From NCBI GenBank assembly GCA_040376705.1, contig JBEIQE010000004.1, positions 1 through 64,000 of the forward strand: DNA of 64,000 nt, given 5' to 3'. The translations under genes and the position numbers were made by a program. This DNA is from JBEIQE01 sp040376705 (lineage in GTDB: Bacteria; Pseudomonadota; Alphaproteobacteria; UBA2400). The stretch's first letter is position 1. Every line of letters starts with the position of its first letter. Positions 51,573-59,394 of the stretch are shown here, piece after piece. The notes under the pieces were generated by a model. It searched no databases. It saw only the letters and a list, made by a program, of their open reading frames with translations, and had not been told where the DNA came from.

Positions 51573-51734
51573 TTAGTCCAGGTTTTCGGCGATGTTGTCG
51601 AAGGTGTTGGCCAGGTTGTCACCGATCAGCGATGCGCCGGCGATAATGGCAACAGCAATGAGGGCTGCAATCAGGCCGTATTCAATAGCCGTCGCACCCG
51701 ACTCATTCTTCATCATACGAGTAATCAAAGTCAT
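51573..51734 (-). CDS. flp: Flp/PilA-type major prepilin
   Basis: Class IVb prepilin of 53 residues, found by reading the minus strand. ATG 51732-51734 has GGAGG 6 nt upstream; TAA is at 51573-51575. The leader MTLITRMMKNESG is followed by the mature ATAIEYGLIAALIAVAIIAG, with Glu at +5 and Tyr at +6, and a short C-terminal part ending AENLD. It is the first gene of the Tad operon and, given the hairpin just after it, probably the most highly expressed. Very close to the Caulobacter PilA type. Confidence 0.93.
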   Translation of the reverse strand: MTLITRMMKNESGATAIEYGLIAALIAVAIIAGASLIGDNLANTFDNIAENLD

Positions 51735-52108
51735 AGTTTTCCTCCAAATAGCAATGGTCAGGCGACAGCGCCCATACCCTCATGCAAGTTACACCCGATA
51801 ACCTATACAACCAAACCCGAATTAAGGACCAGTTAAATTACGGCAGGATCGAGGCAAAAATCTGCGCGCATTGTGATTGAAAAGTAAAGTAAATGTATAT
51901 TGTATTTTATTTACTTGATAAGCCTAAGTAATAGCTCAAACTATTTTGACATCTTTAAATATAGAAAAAATCTAAGCTCTAATTTTACTTAAAAAGACAA
52001 CAAAGAAAAACGGTAGCATAGAGACAGTTTGCTTGTGATTATCTACCCGAATCCATGGAAATGGCGTAGCGTCATTATAAGTTTGGCTGGTTTACTTTAG
52101 TTTCCGTC
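51735..52108. other. AT-rich intergenic region upstream of the pilin genes
   Basis: This 374-nt gap is markedly richer in A and T than the rest of the window, mostly from 51880 to 52080. It must contain the promoter for the flp operon (minus strand). An inverted repeat AAGTAAA/TTTACTT is at 51887-51893 and 51910-51916, with a second AAAGTAAA just before it. No gene, RNA or clear sigma-70 or sigma-54 box was recognised. Confidence 0.45.
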
Positions 52109-52297
52109 TCAGTTTTCGGCGTGCTTTTTACGCAACAAGAACTCAAGTTTTTTTACTGCAGCCCGCGCGAGCGCCTGCTCGCCTGCGCTTGCAGGCCCCT
52201 GCAACACCGCTTCTGTGCCAGTGGCAGGATCAACCGCTGTCACTTTCACGATTGCGCCGATGCGCTGGTATTCAACAAAGTATCCGTCATCAGCCAT
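52109..52297 (-). CDS. DUF6898-like small alphaproteobacterial protein
   Basis: Protein of 62 residues with no signal or membrane segment. The pattern YFVEYQRIGAIVKVTAVDPA, then GTEAVLQGPASAGEQALARA, then a basic helix, is what I recall for the DUF6898 small proteins widely found in Alphaproteobacteria. AGGAAATTACC precedes the ATG. It is divergent from the glutaryl-CoA dehydrogenase gene. Function unknown. Confidence 0.7.
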   Translation of the reverse strand: MADDGYFVEYQRIGAIVKVTAVDPATGTEAVLQGPASAGEQALARAAVKKLEFLLRKKHAEN

Positions 52298-52353
52298 GGT
52301 AATTTCCTGTTATCACCATATTATGCACATAAATGTAAATGTGGAGGAACAAT

Positions 52354-53535
52354 ATGGCAGAGCGCACATCATTTGACTGGCAAGACCCGCTGCAGCTGGG
52401 AGCCCTCCTCTCTGAGGATGACCGCCTGATCCGCGATTCTGCCCGTGCCTACTGCCAGGAACAGCTCCTGCCCCGAGTGAAGGAAGCTAACCGGCACGAG
52501 AAATTCGACCGCGAGATCATGCGAGAGATGGGCAAACTCGGCCTTTTGGGCGCAACCCTCGAGGGTTATGGCTGCGCTGGCGCCTCTTACACCGCCTACG
52601 GCCTGATCGCGCGTGAGGTTGAGCGCGTGGATAGCTCCTACCGCTCAGCCATGTCCGTACAATCAAGCCTTGTGATGTACCCTATTTATGCCTTCGGCTC
52701 GGATGAGCAAAAACAGAAATGGCTACCCGGTCTCGCCAAAGGCGATCTGGTAGGTTGCTTTGGCCTGACCGAGGCCGATGGTGGGTCCGACCCCGGCGCG
52801 ATGCGTACCAGAGCCAAGAAAAACGGCAAGAACTGGGTGCTCAATGGCAGCAAGATGTGGATTACCAACTCCCCCATCGCTGATGTCTGCGTGGTCTGGG
52901 CCAAGGATGATGCAGGCGATATTCGCGGTTTTATTGTTGAGCGCGACCGCAAAGGCCTCACTACGCCCAAAATCGAGGGTAAATTCTCGCTCCGCGCCTC
53001 AACCACCGGCGAGATTGCGCTGGCAGATGTCGAAATTCCTGAAGAAAACATGCTACCCGCCGTAAAGGGCCTCAAAGGGCCATTCAGCTGCCTGAATATG
53101 GCGCGTTATGGCATCAGCTGGGGTGTTTTGGGCGCAGCAGAGTTCTGCTGGCATACAGCACGCGACTATGTCATGGACCGCGTTGTTTTCGGGCGGCCAC
53201 TCGGCGCAACACAGCTCATCCAGAAGCGTCTGGCTGATATGCAGACTGAAATTACGCTTGGCCTTTCCGCCGCGCAGCACCTTGGCCTGCTGATGGACAA
53301 GGGCCATGTGGTGCCCGAAGCGATCTCGCTGCTCAAGCGCAATAACTGCGGCAAGGCCATTGCCGTCGCCCGCGATGCACGCGATATGCTGGGCGGTAAC
53401 GGCATTTCAGATGAATATGGCATCATCCGCCATGTCATGAACCTTGAGGCGGTAAACACCTACGAGGGTACACATGACATTCACGCGCTTATACTGGGCC
53501 GTGCCATGACCGGCATTGCCGCTTTCAGCTCTTAA
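52354..53535 (+). CDS. gcdH: Glutaryl-CoA dehydrogenase
   Basis: FAD enzyme that oxidises and decarboxylates glutaryl-CoA to crotonyl-CoA in lysine and tryptophan degradation and passes electrons to ETF. The 393-residue protein has FGLTEADGGSDPGAMRT (136-152) and the C-terminal catalytic base in NLEAVNTYEGTHDIHALILG (Glu371), the position typical of this subfamily, and LLEGYGCAGASYTAYGLI-like region near 68-85. I chose ATG 52354 with GGAGGAACAAT; an ATG five codons earlier overlaps the leader. First gene of a four-gene run with a Spy-like protein, ETF-QO and an unknown protein. Confidence 0.92.
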   Translation: MAERTSFDWQDPLQLGALLSEDDRLIRDSARAYCQEQLLPRVKEANRHEKFDREIMREMGKLGLLGATLEGYGCAGASYTAYGLIAREVERVDSSYRSAMSVQSSLVMYPIYAFGSDEQKQKWLPGLAKGDLVGCFGLTEADGGSDPGAMRTRAKKNGKNWVLNGSKMWITNSPIADVCVVWAKDDAGDIRGFIVERDRKGLTTPKIEGKFSLRASTTGEIALADVEIPEENMLPAVKGLKGPFSCLNMARYGISWGVLGAAEFCWHTARDYVMDRVVFGRPLGATQLIQKRLADMQTEITLGLSAAQHLGLLMDKGHVVPEAISLLKRNNCGKAIAVARDARDMLGGNGISDEYGIIRHVMNLEAVNTYEGTHDIHALILGRAMTGIAAFSS

Positions 53536-53544
53536 GGAGATATC

Positions 53545-54036
53545 ATGCGTATTCTTGCTCTGGTACTTATGCTCATGGCCCTGCCCGCTTATGCCGAAAG
53601 CGTGCCCGCGCCTGTTGCCCCTGTAGTGCAGCAGCCTGAAGCCCCCAAATCCCCACGGGCTGACTACCGCCGCGCCGAGCGCTCGCCTCTGGCGGGTGAC
53701 TTCAGTGAGTATACCGCTGGTAAAATTGCCTTCCTGCGGGCAGAGCTGCAGATTACCGAGGCGCAGGAGCCCAATTTCGCCAGCTTTGTGGAAATTCTGA
53801 AGCGCTATTCTGACGGCATGAACAAACACCGCGAGACCATGCGCGAACAGCGCCGCGACATGCAGGCCGAGAACCAGAGCAACCTCGCCACCCGCCTAGG
53901 CCTGCGCATCGGCACGATGGAGCAGGACGTGCAGGCGCTCAAGATCCTGCAGCGTGCGCTGGCCGAGTTCTATGCCGTCCTTACAGACGAGCAGAAGAAA
54001 TCTGCCGATAATCTGCTCGCCCACCTCGCCCGCTAA
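53545..54036 (+). CDS. Periplasmic Spy/LTXXQ-like protein
   Basis: Exported protein of 163 residues with a signal peptide (ILALVLMLMALPAYAES, cleavage near 18). The mature part has a Pro-rich start and then a helical region with two LTxxQ-like motifs: LQITEAQEPNFASF and LTDEQKKSADNLL, with HRETMREQRRDMQAE between. This fits the Spy/CpxP family of envelope-stress chaperones. AAGGAG lies upstream. It is between glutaryl-CoA dehydrogenase (9-nt gap) and ETF-QO (11-nt gap); its link to that pathway is unclear. Confidence 0.75.
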   Translation: MRILALVLMLMALPAYAESVPAPVAPVVQQPEAPKSPRADYRRAERSPLAGDFSEYTAGKIAFLRAELQITEAQEPNFASFVEILKRYSDGMNKHRETMREQRRDMQAENQSNLATRLGLRIGTMEQDVQALKILQRALAEFYAVLTDEQKKSADNLLAHLAR

Positions 54037-54047
54037 GGAATAGACTT

Positions 54048-55676
54048 ATGACTGAACCGCGTGAACGCATGGATTATGACGTACTGGTGGTGGGTGGCGG
54101 CCCCTCAGGCCTCTCGGCCGCTATTCGTCTCAAGCAGTTAGCGGCTGAAGCCGGCAAAGAGCTGTCGGTCTGCGTGGTGGAGAAAGGCTCCGAGGTTGGG
54201 GCGCATCTGCTCTCCGGCGCCGCATTCGAGCCGCGCGCGCTGAACGAACTGATCCCCGATTGGAAGGAAAAAGGCGCGCCGCTCACCGTGCCGGTGGTGG
54301 CCGATAAGTTCATCTACCTCACCTCCAAACTCTCCCTGCGCCTGCCCACCCCGCCGCAAATGAACAACCACGGCAATTACATCATCAGCCTTGGTGAGCT
54401 GGGCCGATGGCTGGCACAACAGGCCGAAGCTGCAGGCGTTGAGATTTACCCCGGCTTTGCTGCAGCTGAAGTGCTGTACGACGAGACGGGCCGCGTGAGC
54501 GGCATCGCCACCGGCGATATGGGTATTGGTAAGGATGGCCAGCCAACTGACCACTTCACCCGCGGGATGGAGTTGCACGCCAAGCAGACGATATTTGCCG
54601 AAGGCGCGCGCGGCTCGCTTACCAAAACCCTGTTCGCCAAGTTTGACCTGCGTAAAGACTGCCAGCCGCAAACCTTTGGCCTAGGCGTGAAAGAACTGTG
54701 GGAGATCGACCCAGCCAAATTTAAAGCCGGCAGCACCACCCATACCATCGGCTGGCCGCTCGATGCCAAGACTTATGGCGGCAGCTGGATTTATCATTGG
54801 CGCGATAACCTTGTGAGCATCGGGTTTGTGACGGGACTTGATTATACCAACCCCTACCTTTCGCCGTTTGAAGAAATGCAGCGCTTTAAAACCCACCCGA
54901 TGGTAGCCGAGCTGCTGTCAGGTGGCCGCCGCATTGCTTATGGCGCGCGCGCCCTTAACGAGGGCGGCTTGCAGAGCCTGCCCAAACTCACCTTCCCCGG
55001 CGGGGTGCTGGTGGGCGATACCGCTGGCTTCCTCAACGTGCCGAAAATCAAAGGCAACCACACCGCCATGAAGAGCGGCATGATTGCAGCCGAGGCTGTA
55101 TTTGCCGAGCTTGAAGCACGCGAAGTGACCTCGTACCAGAGCCGGTTCGAGAGCAGCTGGCTGTATGACGAGCTCTACCGCGTACGCAACGTGCGCCCTG
55201 CCTTCAAGTTCGGGCTGTATCTCGGTATTGTGCTGAACGCGATTGATACGTTTATCTTCCGTGGTAAAGCGCCATGGACGCTCAAGCACAGCCATGCGGA
55301 TAACGAAACACTGGTGCTGGCCAAGGATGCCAAGCCGATTGTGTATCCCAAGCCGGATGGCAAACTGACGTTCGACCGCCTGTCGTCAGTCTTTCTCTCC
55401 AACACCAATCACGAAGAGAACCAGCCTGCGCACTTGAAGCTGCTCGATCCAGCCATTCCCGTGCAATACAACCTCGCCAATTACGATGCGCCTGAACAAA
55501 GGTATTGCCCGGCGGCGGTGTACGAGATTGTGCGTAACGCAGCCAATGAGCCGCGCCTGCAAATCAATGCGCAGAACTGCGTGCACTGCAAGACCTGCGA
55601 TATCAAAGACCCCAAGCAGAATATCAACTGGGTTACGCCCGAAGGTGGCGGCGGGCCGAATTACTCGACCATGTAG
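54048..55676 (+). CDS. Electron transfer flavoprotein-ubiquinone oxidoreductase
   Basis: Membrane-associated iron-sulfur flavoprotein that takes electrons from reduced ETF to ubiquinone; it serves acyl-CoA dehydrogenases such as GcdH and Ivd. The 542-residue protein has the FAD motif VVGGGPSGLSAAIRL near residue 14-28, GDTAGFLNVPKIKGNHTAMK near 325-344, and at the C-terminus the 4Fe-4S ligands: YCPAAVYE (Cys487) and NCVHCKTCDIKDP (Cys511, 514, 517). Length is typical for bacteria. AAGGAATAG leader. Part of the same run as gcdH. Confidence 0.95.
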   Translation: MTEPRERMDYDVLVVGGGPSGLSAAIRLKQLAAEAGKELSVCVVEKGSEVGAHLLSGAAFEPRALNELIPDWKEKGAPLTVPVVADKFIYLTSKLSLRLPTPPQMNNHGNYIISLGELGRWLAQQAEAAGVEIYPGFAAAEVLYDETGRVSGIATGDMGIGKDGQPTDHFTRGMELHAKQTIFAEGARGSLTKTLFAKFDLRKDCQPQTFGLGVKELWEIDPAKFKAGSTTHTIGWPLDAKTYGGSWIYHWRDNLVSIGFVTGLDYTNPYLSPFEEMQRFKTHPMVAELLSGGRRIAYGARALNEGGLQSLPKLTFPGGVLVGDTAGFLNVPKIKGNHTAMKSGMIAAEAVFAELEAREVTSYQSRFESSWLYDELYRVRNVRPAFKFGLYLGIVLNAIDTFIFRGKAPWTLKHSHADNETLVLAKDAKPIVYPKPDGKLTFDRLSSVFLSNTNHEENQPAHLKLLDPAIPVQYNLANYDAPEQRYCPAAVYEIVRNAANEPRLQINAQNCVHCKTCDIKDPKQNINWVTPEGGGGPNYSTM

Positions 55677-55685
55677 GAGTTTGTC

Positions 55686-56330
55686 ATGCCCACAGTTGCC
55701 TTTACCTCTGCCAAAGAGCGCCGCGAAGTGGCTCTGAGCTTTCTCAGTGCCGTGGCCGCGGGCGATGTGGCGCAGGTCATGCGCTGTGCAGCGCGCCCGG
55801 GCTTTAATCCTAATGTGCGGGCGGTGCTAAATAATGTGGGCTGGTCCGAACCCGGCTATCCGGCTGGGGCCATGGCGATTGCGGCTGACCGCATGGACAG
55901 CCCGATGATGCGCACACTGGCGCAGCTGGGCACATCGCTGGGCGTCGATAAAAGCGGGGCCGACCCGATGCTCATTCTGGGCTGTAACGATGAAGCCAAA
56001 AGTGCTGACGCCCTGAGCACCTTCCTGAGCCTCTATGGCCATGCCAATGGCCAGTGCGACCGCCCCAGCAAAGCCATGCAGATGACCATCATGCATACCC
56101 GCAGCGCCAAAACCGCGACGGCCAAAATCAATATGCTGCTGGCCGCGGGTGCTTCAGGCTTTTATGGGGATGAGCGTTTCGGCACCAACGCCGAACTCGC
56201 GCTTATTCGCCTTGGCACCCAGCCCGAATTTGCTCCGGCTGTTAAAAGCATCGCCAAAGAAATGGCAGGAAAAACTGCAACGCAGGATATTGCCGTCCGC
56301 GGCGCAATGGGGATGCTGAAGCGGGGGTGA
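55686..56330 (+). CDS. Hypothetical protein, helical repeats possible
   Basis: Unrecognised 214-residue soluble protein. It has alternating helices of ankyrin-like look: AVAAGDVAQVMRCAARPGFN, AIAADRMDSPMMRTLAQLGT, KINMLLAAGASGF. These are consistent with degenerate ankyrin repeats, but no repeat has the full consensus. No signal peptide. GGAGTTTGTC precedes the ATG, and it begins 9 nt after the ETF-QO stop, so it is the last gene of that operon. Followed by a repeat-rich gap before the converging AT-rich gene. Confidence 0.6.
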   Translation: MPTVAFTSAKERREVALSFLSAVAAGDVAQVMRCAARPGFNPNVRAVLNNVGWSEPGYPAGAMAIAADRMDSPMMRTLAQLGTSLGVDKSGADPMLILGCNDEAKSADALSTFLSLYGHANGQCDRPSKAMQMTIMHTRSAKTATAKINMLLAAGASGFYGDERFGTNAELALIRLGTQPEFAPAVKSIAKEMAGKTATQDIAVRGAMGMLKRG

Positions 56331-56342
56331 TACCCTTCACAT

Positions 56343-56374
56343 ATTATCCCTCCCCCGTGAGGGAGAGGGATAAT
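56343..56374. repeat. REP-like palindrome 1
   Basis: ATTATCCCTC with GAGGGATAAT arms (56343-56352 and 56365-56374) enclose a CCCCGTGAGG centre. It resembles common proteobacterial intergenic palindromes with CCCTCTCCC/GGGAGAGGG arms and may also stop transcription of the upstream operon. Confidence 0.6.
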
Positions 56375-56390
56375 TCTGGTCGCCACTTAT

Positions 56391-56480
56391 CCGTGATTCC
56401 AGCGAAGGTTGGCATCCATCTCAAATCCTCTGCGCATGCGTAACAGCTGCGAGCTGAATACCGGCTTTCGCCGGTATGAC
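56391..56480. repeat. REP-like palindrome pair 2
   Basis: The left half (CCGTGATTCCAGCGAAGG, followed by CATCCATC) and right half (ATACCGGCTTTCGCCGGTAT at 56458-56477, a perfect 8-bp hairpin followed by GAC) match the halves of a widespread intergenic element in which ATTCC-GCGAAAGC-GG-ATCC and its complement face each other. The two halves are about 36 nt apart. Confidence 0.55.
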
Positions 56481-56539
56481 AATTTAGGGATAAAAATAGG
56501 GGAAATTTCATTAACTTACAGAAATATAAAATCTAAAAT

Positions 56540-57349
56540 TCAACCTTCATACTTTTTCTTTTCCCTACCCCACTTGGTATCATTTTCAAGAAATGTGTTG
56601 CATGCTTCGTATTTCTCAAATGACATGACACGATACTTTTGATCTTTAGGCTGCCTATGTCTTGCCTTCTTCTTAAATAGTGGCCGCATGAATACGTTTT
56701 GCAGTTCAACGTTTAAGTCAGCCAACCAGCACATCAAGATATCACATTTATCATAATAATCTTGAATTTTTGGCTTCAGAAACTCTAGGAGATTATCATC
56801 TAGCCGTGCCGTTGGAATTGTTTTAACTCCAACATTCGTTACTAAATCTATAGGCAGTGTCTTAGTGAATGATGATGAAAGTTCCAAAAAACTATCTCGT
56901 ATATCTTCCAATGCCGCACCAATAGCTTTTTGAAATAAAATAAAACGAGGCTCCACGCATTGCGACCCTTCGATCAAAGTGATTACTCTAATTGCTGCGT
57001 CCGCAGCTTTCCAATTTAGCTCCATAAAATCTTTTACGCGTGCTTTTGGTAGATCCGGCTTCACCCCAAAATTTACAGCTTTCACGTATGTGAAGAGTTC
57101 CATTTCAAATTTTTTAGGACACCATGATGCATCACTCAAAGCTGCAGTTGCTTTTCTGTGAGCATCCACAAAGTCGTCAAAAATTCTTAGTTTAATATCT
57201 TCAGCTTTGGTGAGCTTTATCTGTCTAACAACAAAAAAAGCGGCAAGGAGCATGCCGAACAATTGCAGGACCAAGGCCGCAATTTCCATGGAATTCGCAG
57301 CCAACCAGCTTTCATCGCTCCTGATCAATGAAAGAAAATGGAACTCCAT
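56540..57349 (-). CDS. AT-rich orphan membrane-anchored protein, unknown
   Basis: Unrecognised 269-residue protein with one N-terminal membrane segment (about residues 22-42, EIAALVLQLFGMLLAAFFVV) and a large cytoplasmic helical domain containing RIFDDFVDAHRKATAALSDA, then lysine-rich C-terminus (REKKKYEG). Its DNA is clearly richer in A and T and uses AT-ending codons, unlike the neighbours, so it was probably acquired. AAGGTGTATTC precedes the ATG, 16 nt after the rpoD stop on the same strand. REP-like repeats lie just beyond its stop. Not seen to resemble a known toxin or defence gene. Confidence 0.7.
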   Translation of the reverse strand: MEFHFLSLIRSDESWLAANSMEIAALVLQLFGMLLAAFFVVRQIKLTKAEDIKLRIFDDFVDAHRKATAALSDASWCPKKFEMELFTYVKAVNFGVKPDLPKARVKDFMELNWKAADAAIRVITLIEGSQCVEPRFILFQKAIGAALEDIRDSFLELSSSFTKTLPIDLVTNVGVKTIPTARLDDNLLEFLKPKIQDYYDKCDILMCWLADLNVELQNVFMRPLFKKKARHRQPKDQKYRVMSFEKYEACNTFLENDTKWGREKKKYEG

Positions 57350-57365
57350 GAATACACCTTATGCA

Positions 57366-59363
57366 TCAAGTATCCAAGAAGCTCCGGAGCTTACTCGAGC
57401 GCGAGGGGTGTTTGAGTTTGCGCAGGGCTTTGGCTTCGATCTGGCGGATACGTTCGCGGGTTACGTTGAACTGCTGGCCAACTTCCTCAAGCGTATGGTC
57501 GGTGTTCATACCGATACCAAAACGCATACGCAGCACGCGCTCTTCGCGCGGGGTCAGTGTCGACAAAACGCGCGTGGTGGTTTCGCGCAGGTTGCTGTGA
57601 ATGGCAGCATCAAGCGGGATCACCGCGTTCTTGTCTTCAATGAAGTCGCCGAGATGCGAATCTTCCTCGTCGCCAATCGGGGTTTCGAGCGAGATTGGCT
57701 CTTTGGCAACCTTGAGAACCTTACGCACCTTCTCAAGCGGCATGAGCAAGCGCTCGGCTAGCTCTTCTGGTGTCGGCTCGCGGCCGATTTCATGCATCAT
57801 CTGGCGGCTTGTACGCACCAGCTTGTTGATGGTTTCGATCATATGCACAGGAATACGGATGGTGCGGGCCTGATCGGCGATTGAACGGGTAATCGCCTGA
57901 CGGATCCACCATGTGGCATAGGTCGAGAACTTGTAACCACGGCGGTATTCGAACTTATCAACCGCCTTCATGAGGCCGATGTTGCCTTCCTGAATGAGAT
58001 CAAGGAACTGCAGGCCGCGGTTGGTGTACTTCTTGGCGATGGAGATAACGAGACGCAGGTTGGCCTCGACCATTTCCTTCTTCGCGCGGCTGGCTTCGCG
58101 CTCGCCCTTTTGCACCGTGCTTACGATACGCTTGAACTCAGGCACTGCCAGGTTCGAGCGGGCCGAAATTTCGCCAATGCTTTCGCGCATGTAGGTAATT
58201 TCGTCTTCATGCTTCTCGACGAACTTACCCCAATGCTTATCGATCTTGGCAACCTTGGTCAGCCACTTGGGGTCAACTTCGTGGCCCTGATATTCGGCGA
58301 TGAAAGATTCGCGCGGCACCTTACAGTCAACCGCGAGGCGCATGAGCTTGCCCTCAACAGTAATAAGCTGGCGGTTAAGGCCGTAGAGCTGATCGACCAC
58401 CTGCTCGAGGCGGCCATTATTGAGACGCACCTTATTGAGCAGCTCAACCATCTTCTTCTTGTGGGCGAGGTACTTCTTCTCGATGGTCTTGTCAGGTGCC
58501 TGACCCTTGACCACTTCGTCCATACGCGTTTCCTGCAGCTTGGCCATCTTCTTCCAAGTGCTGGTTACTTCGTCGAACACCTGCAGCACTTCAGGCAGCA
58601 GCTTCTCTTCCATGGCGCTGAGCGACATGGCGTTTTCATCTTCACTGCCCTCGCCGCCTTCGCCTTCAGCTGCGGGTTCGGCATCATCCGGCATCACGGG
58701 CGCAGCAGCGGCGGCGGCAGCAGCAGCGGTTGCAGCGGTGGCTGCAGCAGCGGCAGCTTCATCAAGCCCTTCAGGGCCACCACCGAGGGTGGCTTCGAGA
58801 TCGATGATGTCACGCAGCAGCAAGTCACCAGCGCGCAAGGCTTCGTGCCATTGAATAATCGCGCGGATGGTGAGCGGGCTTTCACAAATACCGCCAATCA
58901 TCTGCTCTTTACCGGCTTCAATACGCTTGGCGATGGCAATTTCGCCCTCACGCGAGAGCAGCTCGACCGAGCCCATTTCGCGCAGGTACATACGCACGGG
59001 ATCGTCGGTACGGCCAACTTCAGAGTCGGCCAGATTACCGGACTTGCCTTCTTCTTCCTCTTCCTCGTCGCCGTCGGCCTTGGCTTCCTGCTTGGCCTGT
59101 TCTTCGAGTTCTTCGGCCTCTTCAACTTCAACAATGGTTACGCCAAGGTCGGACAGCGCCGCCATGATGTCTTCAATAACTTCGGCAGCCGTAGTGGTGC
59201 TGGGCAGAGCGGCGTTCAGCTCATCATAAGTAACGTAGCCGCGCTCCTTGCCTTTGGAGATCAGCTTTTTGACGCTAAGCGGCATCTTATCCGCAACGGG
59301 GGCTGCATCTGCGCCTTCGTTGTTTTCAGACACTGCCGACTTGCTCTTGCTCACTTTTGCCAT
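57366..59363 (-). CDS. rpoD: RNA polymerase sigma factor RpoD (sigma-70)
   Basis: Primary sigma factor, 665 residues. Region 1.1 at about 25-90, an acidic stretch (90-107), region 1.2 near 118-150 (DPVRMYLREMGSVELLSREGE), a non-conserved region (160-390) and regions 2.1-2.4 with LDLIQEGNIGLMKAVDKFEY followed by RRGYKFSTYATWWIRQAI, then region 3 and region 4 ending HTLEEVGQQFNVTRERIRQI. The non-conserved region holds an unusual Ala tract at about residues 203-221. It lies 31 nt after dnaG on the same strand, the alphaproteobacterial form of the macromolecular synthesis operon. Confidence 0.97.
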   Translation of the reverse strand: MAKVSKSKSAVSENNEGADAAPVADKMPLSVKKLISKGKERGYVTYDELNAALPSTTTAAEVIEDIMAALSDLGVTIVEVEEAEELEEQAKQEAKADGDEEEEEEGKSGNLADSEVGRTDDPVRMYLREMGSVELLSREGEIAIAKRIEAGKEQMIGGICESPLTIRAIIQWHEALRAGDLLLRDIIDLEATLGGGPEGLDEAAAAAATAATAAAAAAAAAPVMPDDAEPAAEGEGGEGSEDENAMSLSAMEEKLLPEVLQVFDEVTSTWKKMAKLQETRMDEVVKGQAPDKTIEKKYLAHKKKMVELLNKVRLNNGRLEQVVDQLYGLNRQLITVEGKLMRLAVDCKVPRESFIAEYQGHEVDPKWLTKVAKIDKHWGKFVEKHEDEITYMRESIGEISARSNLAVPEFKRIVSTVQKGEREASRAKKEMVEANLRLVISIAKKYTNRGLQFLDLIQEGNIGLMKAVDKFEYRRGYKFSTYATWWIRQAITRSIADQARTIRIPVHMIETINKLVRTSRQMMHEIGREPTPEELAERLLMPLEKVRKVLKVAKEPISLETPIGDEEDSHLGDFIEDKNAVIPLDAAIHSNLRETTTRVLSTLTPREERVLRMRFGIGMNTDHTLEEVGQQFNVTRERIRQIEAKALRKLKHPSRSSKLRSFLDT

Positions 59364-59394
59364 TCACTGCCGCCTTACTAAAAAAGTATCTCTA

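Noticed and set aside
58110..59381. A 423-codon plus-strand frame opposite rpoD
   Set aside because: It lies wholly on the antisense of a certain rpoD gene, has no family features, is His/Gly rich as expected from a shadow frame, and has no leader.
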